Virus record (IMG/VR): IMGVR_UViG_3300043787_000096
Span: 1-51,630 of that record
Source of the DNA: a virus
DNA: 51,630 nt
Strand: one strand, 5' to 3'
The translations under genes were made by a program, and so were the position numbers. Shown piece after piece: positions 7,527 to 14,767 of this stretch; position 1 is the first letter of the stretch; each line of letters starts with the position of its first letter. The notes under the pieces are model-generated. The model ran no database searches, was not told where the DNA came from, and worked only from the letters and a program-made list of their open reading frames with translations.

Positions 7527-7783
7527 GTCAGCCTCCCGCCACGGCGGGACGAGGCGGAGCCGGGCGCGTGGTTCCTGAGCGGGTCGCCATGCGCTAACCG
7601 GGTTCCTGCGCCTTGCGCGATGAGCACTAGTCACCTTTGGTTCGGGCCTTCGTGTGGGTCGGTCAATCTAAGCATGACGCTAGCGCATGTTAATGACTCG
7701 TGTCCAGCCGTCATGCTAACCTGTCTAAGGTGATAGCCCGGCATGACTTGGCAACGTGATGCCAGGTCACCGAAGATGGGAGC
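7527..7783. promoter_or_regulatory. Divergent control region with AGCATGACG inverted repeats
   Basis: This gap separates the initiator operon (minus) from the plus-strand gene at 7784. AGCATGACG at 7671-7679 faces its exact reverse complement CGTCATGCT at 7709-7717, and a related GCATGAC lies at 7741-7747. The region is AT-richer than its surroundings. These are likely operators for one of the nearby Xre/MerR regulators; individual promoter boxes are not clear. Confidence 0.5.
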
Positions 7784-8152
7784 ATGGGTGACGTAACCGA
7801 AGAACTGCTGGCCGCCGTGGCGGCAGCGCGTGCAAGCCGCGCGCAGGCCGACGCCGACCATGAGCACGTCATCGACCTGCTCATCCAGCACCGCCGCGAA
7901 CGGCCCGAATTCGGCGTCGGCGACCTTGAGACGCTGATCGGCAAGTACCTCGACCGGGGAACGATCAGCCGCCGCACATCCCCCGCGTTCGGCGGCAAGC
8001 CGCCGCGCAAGCCGACACGCACGCGGCCCGCCGCCGTCGAGGCGACCTTGCAGCAGATGGCGACCAAGACCCGCGACCGGATCGCGCAGGGCTGCCAGGG
8101 TCCGGCCGCGCCGGAGCCGTCCGGCGGCACCCGGCCCCCGGACGGCTCCTGA
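7784..8152 (+). CDS. Hypothetical basic protein
   Basis: Product of 122 residues. The first 60 residues are helical (VTEELLAAVAAARASRAQAD) with a possible small DNA-binding region (GVGDLETLIGKYLDRGTISR); the rest is basic and proline-rich. It is divergent from the initiator-like gene and convergent with the MerR-like gene, and lies behind the AGCATGACG operators, so a regulatory role is possible. Not recognised. Confidence 0.6.
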   Translation: MGDVTEELLAAVAAARASRAQADADHEHVIDLLIQHRRERPEFGVGDLETLIGKYLDRGTISRRTSPAFGGKPPRKPTRTRPAAVEATLQQMATKTRDRIAQGCQGPAAPEPSGGTRPPDGS

Positions 8153-8163
8153 CCCTCCCCGCC

Positions 8164-8463
8164 TCACCCCGCTGCCCCCGTGACCTCGACCGTGACACCG
8201 GGCGCTATCTCGCACCGTTCCTGCCCGCACCGGGCCACCCGCGCGGCGATCGCGGGGGGCAGCCCCGCAGCAGTCAACCTGCCCATCAGGCACGCCACGG
8301 CAAGCTCCCCCCGCGTCCACTCGCGGGCATACCCGGAGCCTTTCCCCGTCCCGCCCGCAGGCACCAGGTACCCCTGTACCGTCCAGTGGTGAAGCTGGCG
8401 GTAGGTGATGCCCGCGGCCCCTATCACGTCCGCGTTGGCGAGCAGCTCTCCCGTCTCGCTCAC
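8164..8463 (-). CDS. MerR-type HTH regulator (DNA-binding domain only)
   Basis: Product of 99 residues. GAAGITYRQLHHWTVQGYLV is the first wing-helix of a MerR domain, and the next 40 residues (ARCGQ region included) complete it. There is no C-terminal effector domain. The ATG at 8463 overlaps the stop of the Xre gene (ATGA). Such short MerR proteins often act as excisionases or control proteins in actinobacterial mobile elements. Confidence 0.75.
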   Translation of the reverse strand: MSETGELLANADVIGAAGITYRQLHHWTVQGYLVPAGGTGKGSGYAREWTRGELAVACLMGRLTAAGLPPAIAARVARCGQERCEIAPGVTVEVTGAAG

Positions 8464-8699
8464 GCGCGGTCACCGGGCCTCAGCAGCTCGTGCGGCTCGG
8501 TGCCGAGCGCCCGCGCGATCTCCGCCAGCACGGGCAGCGTGAGATTCCGCTGCCCCGTCTCGATGAGGCACAAGGCGGCCTGCGAGATCCCCGCGTCCAG
8601 GGCGACCGTGAGCTGACCCAGGCCCCGCTGCGACCGCAGCCGCCGCATGTTCTCCGCCGCGGTGAGGGAGAGCGGGCACGCGCCGTCCAGGGGCCTCAC
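8460..8699 (-). CDS. Xre-family HTH regulator
   Basis: Product of 79 residues with GTG start at 8699. A complete Cro/C1-type HTH is visible: ENMRRLRSQRGLGQLTVALD, then ISQAALCLIETGQRNL. It is almost only the DNA-binding domain. Coupled upstream to 8696-9067 and downstream to the MerR-like gene, so two regulators are made from the end of the long minus operon. Confidence 0.8.
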   Translation of the reverse strand: MRPLDGACPLSLTAAENMRRLRSQRGLGQLTVALDAGISQAALCLIETGQRNLTLPVLAEIARALGTEPHELLRPGDRA

Positions 8700-9067
8700 G
8701 AGGCAGCCTCCGCGCCGAACAGGGCATCACCCTCAGCCGCCCTGACGGGCCTGCGCCGTTCCCGCTGCGCCCGGACCACCGCACCGAGCGCCGAGAACCA
8801 GCACAGGTGCGGCGGACGGTCCCAGCAGCCGGACGCGCACACGTCGGCGGCCCTCCAGCCCTCCGGACGCTGGAGCGACACGGCGAACCGCGCCGGGTCG
8901 AACCCGCTCGTGGCGCCCCCGGCTTCGCGCCACAGGGCGGTGACGAGGGGCCGCTCATCTCCCCGGCCCTGCGGTGCACTCGGGTCCGGCGCACCGCAGG
9001 GGGCTCGGAGGGTGCCCCGGACGCGGGGAGGTGATCCCGCGTCCGGGACTGCACGGGCGCGCGTCAT
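8696..9067 (-). CDS. Hypothetical protein
   Basis: Product of 123 residues, ATG at 9067. The centre (FDPARFAVSLQRPEGWRAAD, then CWDRPPHLCWFSALG) has two Trp-rich segments and three cysteines. No known motif recognised. Position within an unbroken chain of overlapping genes supports it being real. Confidence 0.6.
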   Translation of the reverse strand: MTRARAVPDAGSPPRVRGTLRAPCGAPDPSAPQGRGDERPLVTALWREAGGATSGFDPARFAVSLQRPEGWRAADVCASGCWDRPPHLCWFSALGAVVRAQRERRRPVRAAEGDALFGAEAAS

Positions 9068-9213
9068 GCGAGCACACCCGAAATCCAGAAGCAGCCCAGC
9101 CCGATAGCGGCGATGACCACGCAGGCACCGGCCAGGGCCAGCACCGCGAGGACGGTGACCGCCGCCGCGTCACGGGACGCGGGAGGCTCAGGCATCAAGT
9201 CCCAGCGGATCAC
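9064..9213 (-). CDS. Tiny single-pass membrane protein
   Basis: Product of 49 residues with GTG start at 9213 (GTGA overlap). After about 14 soluble residues there is one long hydrophobic segment (AAAVTVLAVLALAGACVVIA, continuing to the C-terminus). Function unknown. Confidence 0.6.
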   Translation of the reverse strand: MIRWDLMPEPPASRDAAAVTVLAVLALAGACVVIAAIGLGCFWISGVLA

Positions 9214-9692
9214 GGGCACACCGCCTTCGCCGCGACATGGCGGTGATGGAGCAGCACCGTCCCGGCGCAAGCCACGTTCATGGACTCCGGGCGTGCCGTC
9301 TCGATCTGCACCAGCCGGTGGCAGCGGTCCAGTACCGCTCGCGGCAGCCCGTGATCCTCGGCACCGAGAAGGTAGGCGGCGCGCTCCGGGTGGGTGAACC
9401 GTGACAGCTCCGATGCCCCCGGGTCCAGTTCGGCGCCGACCAGCGGGCAGCTATGCGGCAGGTGCTCCACGAGGTCGTCCAGGTCCGCGAAATGCAGCAG
9501 CGGGGTATGGGACGGCGTGCCGGGCGTGTCGCTGGCCTGGCGCTTGTAGCGGCGCCCGACCGTGAAGACGAAAGCGGCACCGAACAGGGAGGCGGAGCGC
9601 CACAGCGACCCGGTGTTGACCTCGGACTTGGGGTGGTAGATGCCGATGGCGAAGAAGCCTCGGCCTTCGCGGGCGAACTGGCGGCGCGTCAC
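9210..9692 (-). CDS. TrmH/SpoU-family RNA 2'-O-methyltransferase
   Basis: Product of 160 residues with GTG start at 9692 (GTGA). The three SPOUT motifs are in order: NTGSLWRSA (motif 1), YLLGAEDHGLP (motif 2) and SMNVACAGTVLLHH (motif 3), which form the knotted SAM site. Relatives methylate ribose 2'-OH in tRNA or rRNA. The length equals a bare SPOUT domain. It is unusual cargo in a mobile element and could work with the RNA-repair genes at 30-33 kb (inference). Confidence 0.85.
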   Translation of the reverse strand: MTRRQFAREGRGFFAIGIYHPKSEVNTGSLWRSASLFGAAFVFTVGRRYKRQASDTPGTPSHTPLLHFADLDDLVEHLPHSCPLVGAELDPGASELSRFTHPERAAYLLGAEDHGLPRAVLDRCHRLVQIETARPESMNVACAGTVLLHHRHVAAKAVCP

Positions 9693-10573
9693 GGCGTCTC
9701 CCCTTCGGCACTGTCCAGCAGCGACGCCCGCCGTGCCTCCAGTTCCGCGATGGCGCGCCGGAGTTCCGTTGCCGTCTGCGGCTCCCGCCGCTTGCGGGGC
9801 GCGACAGCCGGGGCGCGTGCCGGCGACGCCGCCAGCACGGCGGCGGTCCCCGCGGGCGCACCCCACAACGGCGACCGTTCGGCAACCCTCACGCCTGCCG
9901 AAGTGATCGCGGCAGCAGCATGCTCCAGTGCCTCAGCGGGGGCCAGCGTCCGCCGTTCCGCCGCCTTCCCCGGCTCGGACATGAGCTGGACTTTCGCCGG
10001 AAGCCGGGTCAGCTCCGCCCCGTTGATCAGCGTCCGCTGGTGCTCGCAGTCCAGATCGGAGCACCGGACGGTCGCGATGTGGGCGGTGAGCACGTAATCG
10101 CGGGGCCTGATCCAGCATGCGTACCAGGGAAGGTTCGGCTGGCCGCCCATGTCCGCGCTGTTCCCTGGGTCGGTCGCGGTCCATCCGCCGCACCCGCACG
10201 ACGGGTCGGGGCACTTCTCTCCCCGGTGCCCCTCGGTGATCCTCAGGCGGTCCGGGTAGGTGACGGAGCGGCCCGACACGAACGGGCACGCCTGTCCGGC
10301 GTAGGCGGCGCACGGCGGGCAGGCGGGAGGCTCGTCGAAGTGAAGGGTGAGGAGCTGCCGGGGGCCGCAGACGAGGACCGCGCGGGGCGCGGCCGGGTTC
10401 CCGCAGGACTGGCAGAGGCATTCCTTCCATGCCCGCTCGTACCGCGCGGTGTGCGGTGACCGGAAGTCGACGCCGCCGCCTGCCAGCTCGGCGTTCACCC
10501 ACGGCAGCGCGAGTCCCCCGGCGACCGGGCGGTGCGCGAGGCTCAGCGGGATCGGGGGGCGGATGTCCGTCAC
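9689..10573 (-). CDS. Cysteine-rich hypothetical protein
   Basis: Product of 294 residues with GTG start at 10573. The first half has several cysteine pairs (CLCQSCGN, PACPPCAAYAGQACP, CPDPSCGCGGW, CSDLDCEHQ) that could bind two or more zinc ions; the C-terminal 100 residues are Ala-rich and end in a probable coiled coil (ELRRAIAELEARRASLLDSA). The many cysteines argue for a structured nucleic-acid-binding role, but I recognise no family. Confidence 0.65.
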   Translation of the reverse strand: MTDIRPPIPLSLAHRPVAGGLALPWVNAELAGGGVDFRSPHTARYERAWKECLCQSCGNPAAPRAVLVCGPRQLLTLHFDEPPACPPCAAYAGQACPFVSGRSVTYPDRLRITEGHRGEKCPDPSCGCGGWTATDPGNSADMGGQPNLPWYACWIRPRDYVLTAHIATVRCSDLDCEHQRTLINGAELTRLPAKVQLMSEPGKAAERRTLAPAEALEHAAAAITSAGVRVAERSPLWGAPAGTAAVLAASPARAPAVAPRKRREPQTATELRRAIAELEARRASLLDSAEGETP

Positions 10574-10878
10574 GGTATCTCCCCGTCGGTGCCGCATGCC
10601 GTGCACCGGAAACCGGCGGGCGGTGCTCCGTCGCACCGGGCGCACTCCACCGGCCCGGTCATCTCGGCCAGCGGCACGCCGAGGGTCTCGCAGATCACTA
10701 CGGCGTAGCCGAGGGGGGTACCGTTCCCCGCCTCGATGCGGGGGATGGTGTTCGCCGACATCCCGGCTCGCAGGGCAAGCTCGCGGGCGCTCCACCCGTG
10801 CCGTTCCCGGTGCCGGCGGACGCGCGCGCCGAACGCCTGGTGCACCCTGGCGGCCTGCGGGAGGTGGTCGTAGCTCAC
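10570..10878 (-). CDS. Xre-family HTH regulator with C-terminal zinc ribbon
   Basis: Product of 102 residues, GTG start at 10878. The Cro/C1 HTH (RHRERHGWSARELALRAGMS, then IPRIEAGNGTPL) covers residues 20-70. The tail has CARC and CTAC, spaced to form a zinc ribbon. It lies in tandem with a second Xre protein that also carries a Cys pair. Confidence 0.8.
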   Translation of the reverse strand: MSYDHLPQAARVHQAFGARVRRHRERHGWSARELALRAGMSANTIPRIEAGNGTPLGYAVVICETLGVPLAEMTGPVECARCDGAPPAGFRCTACGTDGEIP

Positions 10879-11258
10879 GATCCCCCCTGCTGCATGCGCT
10901 CGATGTGGTCATGCCGGGCCTGGTTCGCGGCGCCGCGCTTCTCCGTCACGTCGATGACGGTGTCTCCGCACGTCGTGCAGGTCACCTCATAGACCTGCTT
11001 GATCACGACGCTGTGCGGTACCGGGGGCGCGCTCGGCAGGTCTCCCGGCTCGATCAGCGCGGCGAGGTTGACGTTCAGCACCGACATGAGCGCCAGAAGC
11101 CTGGCCATCGAAATGCTCTGGCGCCCGGCCTCGATGTTCGCGATGGAGGTGCGGGTCACGCCGATCCTGGACGCGAGGTCTCCCTGACTCAGCCCGAGCG
11201 CCTTCCTGGCTTCGCGGACCTTGGCGCCGACGCGCCGCCGGATATCAGGGTCGTTCAC
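10875..11258 (-). CDS. Xre-family HTH regulator with CxxC tail
   Basis: Product of 127 residues with GTG start at 11258. A canonical HTH (LGLSQGDLASRIGVTRTSIA, then NIEAGRQSI) spans residues 16-60. The tail holds CTTCGDTVIDV, half of a zinc ribbon. It is translated just after the small gene at 11245-11430, with 14 nt overlap, and before the second Xre gene. Confidence 0.8.
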   Translation of the reverse strand: MNDPDIRRRVGAKVREARKALGLSQGDLASRIGVTRTSIANIEAGRQSISMARLLALMSVLNVNLAALIEPGDLPSAPPVPHSVVIKQVYEVTCTTCGDTVIDVTEKRGAANQARHDHIERMQQGGS

Positions 11259-11430
11259 GTGACGCCCCGGTCCTGCGTGCCGTGGCAGCGTCAAGCCGCG
11301 CCTGGTCGTAACGGCAGCACTCCGGGCACGGGCTCCGGTCGCAGCCGGACGGCTCGGGTACTGACTGCTCGATCGCGGTCGCGATCTCCTCGGCGACCGC
11401 CGCGCGGATCTGGGCTACGGTCATCTTCAC
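11245..11430 (-). CDS. Small hypothetical protein
   Basis: Product of 61 residues. I take the GTG at 11430 because it overlaps the preceding stop (GTGA); an ATG two codons later is also possible. It has a helix (VAQIRAAVAEEIATAIEQS) and a CDRSPCPECCRYD cluster that may bind zinc. Its 3' end overlaps the next gene by 14 nt. Confidence 0.55.
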   Translation of the reverse strand: MKMTVAQIRAAVAEEIATAIEQSVPEPSGCDRSPCPECCRYDQARLDAATARRTGASRERP

Positions 11431-11828
11431 GACCGGGCCTCCCGTTCCTCGTCCATCGCGATCATCTCGGCGACGAGGCGCGCGTATTCGTCCCCGGCGT
11501 CGCCCCCCGGCACGGTCCTGCGCCTCTCCCATGACAGGACCTCCGCTGCCCCGGTCCCGCAGGCCGCAGCGATCGCGGCGACGGAGATGCGGCACCGCTT
11601 GCGGAGCGCCCCGAGGTCTGCGTCGCACGGCAGCGGAGGGGGAGGTCCCGGTATGGCGGCGGCCAGTTCCGGGTGACGGGCCAGTACCTGCGCGGTGACC
11701 CTGGCGACGACCGCCTCGGGTTCCTCCATGTGATCGGCGTGCTGGTAGTACCGGGGGACGGGAGCGCCGTTGACGGGCTGTCCCACCTCGGCCAGGAACG
11801 AGACGGGGCGACGGCGGGTGACGGTCAC
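11427..11828 (-). CDS. HTH-like hypothetical protein
   Basis: Product of 133 residues, GTG start at 11828. Residues 80-110 (LRKRCRISVAAIAAACGTGA, then EVLSWERRRTVPG) look like an Xre-type HTH placed in the C-terminal half, where the WERRR follows the recognition helix. The N-terminal half is unknown. Confidence 0.6.
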   Translation of the reverse strand: MTVTRRRPVSFLAEVGQPVNGAPVPRYYQHADHMEEPEAVVARVTAQVLARHPELAAAIPGPPPPLPCDADLGALRKRCRISVAAIAAACGTGAAEVLSWERRRTVPGGDAGDEYARLVAEMIAMDEEREARS

Positions 11829-12340
11829 GACCCGGCCTCCCGCGTGTACCCGGCGGCGAGGATCCGGCGGGCCAGCGGCCTCGCGCCATCCAGGCCCATC
11901 ACGCCGGGCTCCATGAGCACGGCCGCCAGGTCGTCAACCTCGGCAGGATCCGGCTCGTCCTCCGCCTCATCGCAGAGGACCGCCAGCCGTGCCGCCAGGT
12001 CACGGATCCCGGCAACGGGGAACGCCTGCCCGGACACGCCCCCTCCGGTCTTGTTCCGGACCTCGATGCGGCCGCCCTCGGCGAAGAACCTCAGGTCAGC
12101 ACCTGCCGCGAAGAAGCAGATCTCGGCGGCGGGATCACCGGGGCGGTCCAGGATCACCGGGGGGCGCTGCCCCGACGCCTTGTACAGCTCGGTGACGAGT
12201 TCCGCCGGCCGTCCCGGTCCTACGCAGACCCCGGCAGCCAGGGTGTCGGTGCTGACGCGCAGCTCGGCGTGCCGCTCCCCGCACGGGATCAGCGCCAGCG
12301 TCACGCCGTCCTCGTCGGTGTAGCTCCACGGCTCCGTCAT
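11825..12340 (-). CDS. Hypothetical protein
   Basis: Product of 171 residues starting MTEPWSYTDEDGVTLALIP. It looks like an alpha/beta protein with a predicted beta-rich N-terminal 100 residues and helical tail. No catalytic or metal motif seen. Overlapping starts and stops on both sides make it part of the same operon. Confidence 0.65.
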   Translation of the reverse strand: MTEPWSYTDEDGVTLALIPCGERHAELRVSTDTLAAGVCVGPGRPAELVTELYKASGQRPPVILDRPGDPAAEICFFAAGADLRFFAEGGRIEVRNKTGGGVSGQAFPVAGIRDLAARLAVLCDEAEDEPDPAEVDDLAAVLMEPGVMGLDGARPLARRILAAGYTREAGS

Positions 12341-12675
12341 GACGGCTCCCCGAGGTAAGCGCGTGCGGCGGCCAGCGGGTACCGCTCCGCCGCCGCTCCG
12401 CCCGGTGCGTCTATAAGCGCGGCTTCACGCTCAAGCCAGCCCGCAATGTCCCGCGCTGCGTTGTGCATCGCGGCGACGTGCTGCGCCTCGTCCTGACGAC
12501 GGCACACGGCGACGTTGAACGCGCAATCCCAGTCCGGCTCGTCACCCTCGTAATCCTGGGTGGCGGTGACGTCGCGGCCTTCCGCGCGCCACAGACCAGG
12601 AGGCATCGCCTCGGCGCGCTCCCGCATGAGTTGCGCGGCGCGGCGGATCGTCTCCGCTGGTGATTCGTCGTTCAC
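12337..12675 (-). CDS. Hypothetical protein of the actinophage small-protein type
   Basis: Product of 112 residues, GTG start at 12675. The pattern AQHVAAMHNAARDIAGWL, preceded by FNVAVCRRQDE, is a helical arrangement I associate with small conserved actinophage/Streptomyces proteins of unknown function. Its GTG overlaps the stop of the preceding gene only if that gene is read with the frameshift described there. Confidence 0.65.
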   Translation of the reverse strand: MNDESPAETIRRAAQLMRERAEAMPPGLWRAEGRDVTATQDYEGDEPDWDCAFNVAVCRRQDEAQHVAAMHNAARDIAGWLEREAALIDAPGGAAAERYPLAAARAYLGEPS

Positions 12676-12960
12676 AGCTCATCCCCCAGTTCCGCGTACG
12701 GCGACGCGAGGATCACGTCCCGCGTAGTCGAGGCCAGTGAGCCGTCTGACTCTGCTAGCCCGAGTCCGGCCAGGACCCCCCCCCGTGTTCCCGAACAGCT
12801 CGTGACACGGGTCCTTCGCGAGCCGGACAAGTTCGTACAGCGCGGTCGGGTTGACCCGCTCCAGCAGTTCCAGGGTCAACCCGGTGGTCCGCACGACGGA
12901 CTCCGGGACCGTGGCGCCCGTGTGCAGGGTGACCACGGGGAAGTTCTCCTCGGTGCTCAC
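12672..12960 (-). CDS. Hypothetical protein with a frameshift at a nine-guanine run
   Basis: From GTG 12960 the frame reads MSTEENFPVVTLHTGATVPE to a run of nine G (minus strand) at 12776-12784. In the same frame the rest becomes Arg-rich and stops at 12679. Dropping one G gives a smooth continuation (VLAGLGLAESDGSLASTTRD) ending in DEL and a TGA at 12672-12674 that overlaps the next GTG start, like every neighbouring junction. So either one base too many in the assembly, or a real or programmed slip. The intact product would be about 95 residues; function unknown. Confidence 0.6.
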
Positions 12961-13136
12961 GTTCTCTCCTCCTGGTGCATCCCGCAGTGCGGGTTACGTG
13001 CCGCCAGCACCCACCCGGCGGCCTTCCCGTCCTCGAATCTCAGCTCCCAGTCACAGGGGCACAGCCGGGGGATCTGGCGGACACCGGACGCAGAGACCAG
13101 GACTCGCGGCGGGGGCGGGGCGGTCTTCGCGGTCAC
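12957..13136 (-). CDS. Small hypothetical protein with Cys pairs
   Basis: Product of 59 residues, GTG start at 13136 and TGA at 12957-12959, with GTGA overlaps at both ends. Sequence includes QIPRLCPCDWELRFEDGKAA and ends RNPHCGMHQEERT; the three cysteines and histidine could bind one zinc. Third-codon positions are strongly G/C as in neighbours, which supports it being coding. Confidence 0.7.
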   Translation of the reverse strand: MTAKTAPPPPRVLVSASGVRQIPRLCPCDWELRFEDGKAAGWVLAARNPHCGMHQEERT

Positions 13137-13435
13137 CGCGCGCCTCCGTCCCTGCGGAGGTCTGCCATGAGCCGGTTCTCCGCCTCGGGCTGCGCGAGCC
13201 GGTGACGGCCGGGGCCGAACACAAGCTCATCCCCGAAGTTCGTGAACCCGTCAGCGGCGAGCGGCGGAACCGGGTCGAGCGTGGCGTACGACGCCACGGG
13301 CGGCGGAACGCGCCGGACGGGCCGGGGCGCAGGGACGGCCAGGAGCGTGACCTCCCGGTGCCGCGCGGCCGGCAGTTGCGGCACGGGGCGCACCCCGGCG
13401 AGCCGCAGAGCGAGGGCACGGAACCGGGCGCTCAC
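13133..13435 (-). CDS. Hypothetical protein
   Basis: Product of 100 residues, GTG start at 13435. The N-terminal half is basic and Val/Pro-rich; the C-terminal half (DGFTNFGDELVFGPGRHRLA) is more ordered. No motif recognised. Coupled on both sides. Confidence 0.55.
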   Translation of the reverse strand: MSARFRALALRLAGVRPVPQLPAARHREVTLLAVPAPRPVRRVPPPVASYATLDPVPPLAADGFTNFGDELVFGPGRHRLAQPEAENRLMADLRRDGGAR

Positions 13436-13605
13436 CCGAGCCTCCTGGCGGCAAGGACCAGCACTATGGCGCACACGGCGCACAGGACCGTGATTACTGT
13501 CGCCGCCCCGTGCGATGTGGGCTTGCGCTGCTTGCCGACAGACCCGATGGCCGTCACCGCGCCGAGCACGTTCCACCCGGCGATGATGTAAAGAGCGATA
13601 TTCAT
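13432..13605 (-). CDS. Tiny membrane protein with two hydrophobic segments
   Basis: Product of 57 residues, ATG at 13605 overlapping the upstream stop (ATGA) and TGA at 13432-13434 overlapping the next GTG. Hydrophobic segments MNIALYIIAGWNVLGAV and TVITVLCAVCAIVLVLAA flank a basic loop (GKQRKPTSHG). Function unknown. Confidence 0.65.
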   Translation of the reverse strand: MNIALYIIAGWNVLGAVTAIGSVGKQRKPTSHGAATVITVLCAVCAIVLVLAARRLG

Positions 13606-14156
13606 GCCGCTATCCCCTCAGGTCGCTCGTACAGGTACTCGCCGCCGTCCTCAGGCAGCCACACCGGGATCCCCGAGGACCCGTTCGCATAGAGCAGGAC
13701 CGGGACGAGCCGCGGGTCGAACTCGGGCGTGGACCCGTGCCCGATCCAGAACCCCTGCGCTCCCGTCCCCATCTCGCGGTCGCGCGTCTCGGCGCGGCGG
13801 TGGCAAGACGGGCAGAGCAGCACGCAGTTCGCCGCCCCGTTGATCACCGAGTCACGGGAACCCCCGGCACCTCGCGCGGCCCTGCGCTGGAACTCACCGC
13901 CGCCGATCCCGAGGAACACCCCGCACGACTCGCACACGGCCTCACAGGGATCCCCGCGACCCGCCCTGGCGCGCACCAGGAGCTTCACGCGGGGCGTGAA
14001 CTCGCCGGGGGGCCTGCGGGACCTCCCCGCGGGCCTGCGTGCCCTCAGCGGCGTCCTGCGCGCCGGGAGGGCGTTCCCCGCCAGCGGCCCGCCCGGGGCC
14101 ATCGGCGCCCGGCGTGCCGGCGGGGTCACGCGGGAAGGCTCGCCTGACCGCTTCAC
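13602..14156 (-). CDS. HNH-nuclease-like protein lacking the catalytic histidine
   Basis: Product of 184 residues, GTG start at 14156. Zinc-binding pairs CESC (75-78) and CPSCH (115-119) frame the core GGEFQRRAARGAGGSRD and NGAANCVLLC, clearly the phage HNH fold. Active relatives have E-x-HHR at the position where this protein has EFQRR, so the metal-binding/catalytic histidine appears lost. It may now only bind DNA, or use another residue. Lies between a DEDDh exonuclease and small membrane genes. Confidence 0.75.
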   Translation of the reverse strand: MKRSGEPSRVTPPARRAPMAPGGPLAGNALPARRTPLRARRPAGRSRRPPGEFTPRVKLLVRARAGRGDPCEAVCESCGVFLGIGGGEFQRRAARGAGGSRDSVINGAANCVLLCPSCHRRAETRDREMGTGAQGFWIGHGSTPEFDPRLVPVLLYANGSSGIPVWLPEDGGEYLYERPEGIAA

Positions 14157-14767
14157 GCCGCACGCCCCGTCACCGCGTCATAGAGCGCCATCGCCCACTT
14201 CGCGTCACCGAGCGCGGTATGACGGTCCTCGTCGCTGACCGTCACGCCGAGAGCGGCTGACAGCTCGTCCGAACTCCACGGCGGCGTAGCCAGGTGCCGC
14301 TGCCAGCTCCCCTCTTCAAGGGTCGCCTGGCGGTTCTCCAGCACGGCGGCGTTGCGGTGCAGCCACCCGGCTGCCAGCGCCTCCACGTCGATCAGGTGGT
14401 AATGCCACGACGGGAGGATGCCGTGCGCCCGCATCCTCGTGCCGAGCACGCCGGCGTCGAAGCTCACGACCGCGCCGGCGAGGTGCGCGCCGCGGGTGAG
14501 CTGCTCGACCTGCGTGAGGACATACTCCTCGGGCACGCAGCCTTGCGACGCGGCGGCAGCGGAGTAGTCCGGGTGGCGCTCATAGAACCGGCCGACCTTC
14601 AGCGCGGACGGCTCCGCGTTGCCCAGGTCGAGGTCACCGGCGCGAACGAACCAGCGGTACTCCTCGCCGGCCCCGCGCCCGTCGCGGACGATGAGACCCA
14701 CTTCCCAGGCGCGGCGATCGGGACGGAGACTGGTCGTCTCGGTGTCGATGAAGCAGAGGCGCGTCAT
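14153..14767 (-). CDS. DEDDh (DnaQ-like) 3'-5' exonuclease
   Basis: Product of 204 residues. The four metal-binding positions are visible: FIDTET (D8, E10), SFDAGV (D104), and HTALGD with H183 and D188. This is the complete DEDDh set of DnaQ/RNase T-type exonucleases, so it is likely active on single-stranded DNA or RNA ends. Near the ERF recombinase genes it may process ends for recombination or edit replication. ATG at 14767 overlaps the preceding stop. Confidence 0.88.
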   Translation of the reverse strand: MTRLCFIDTETTSLRPDRRAWEVGLIVRDGRGAGEEYRWFVRAGDLDLGNAEPSALKVGRFYERHPDYSAAAASQGCVPEEYVLTQVEQLTRGAHLAGAVVSFDAGVLGTRMRAHGILPSWHYHLIDVEALAAGWLHRNAAVLENRQATLEEGSWQRHLATPPWSSDELSAALGVTVSDEDRHTALGDAKWAMALYDAVTGRAA

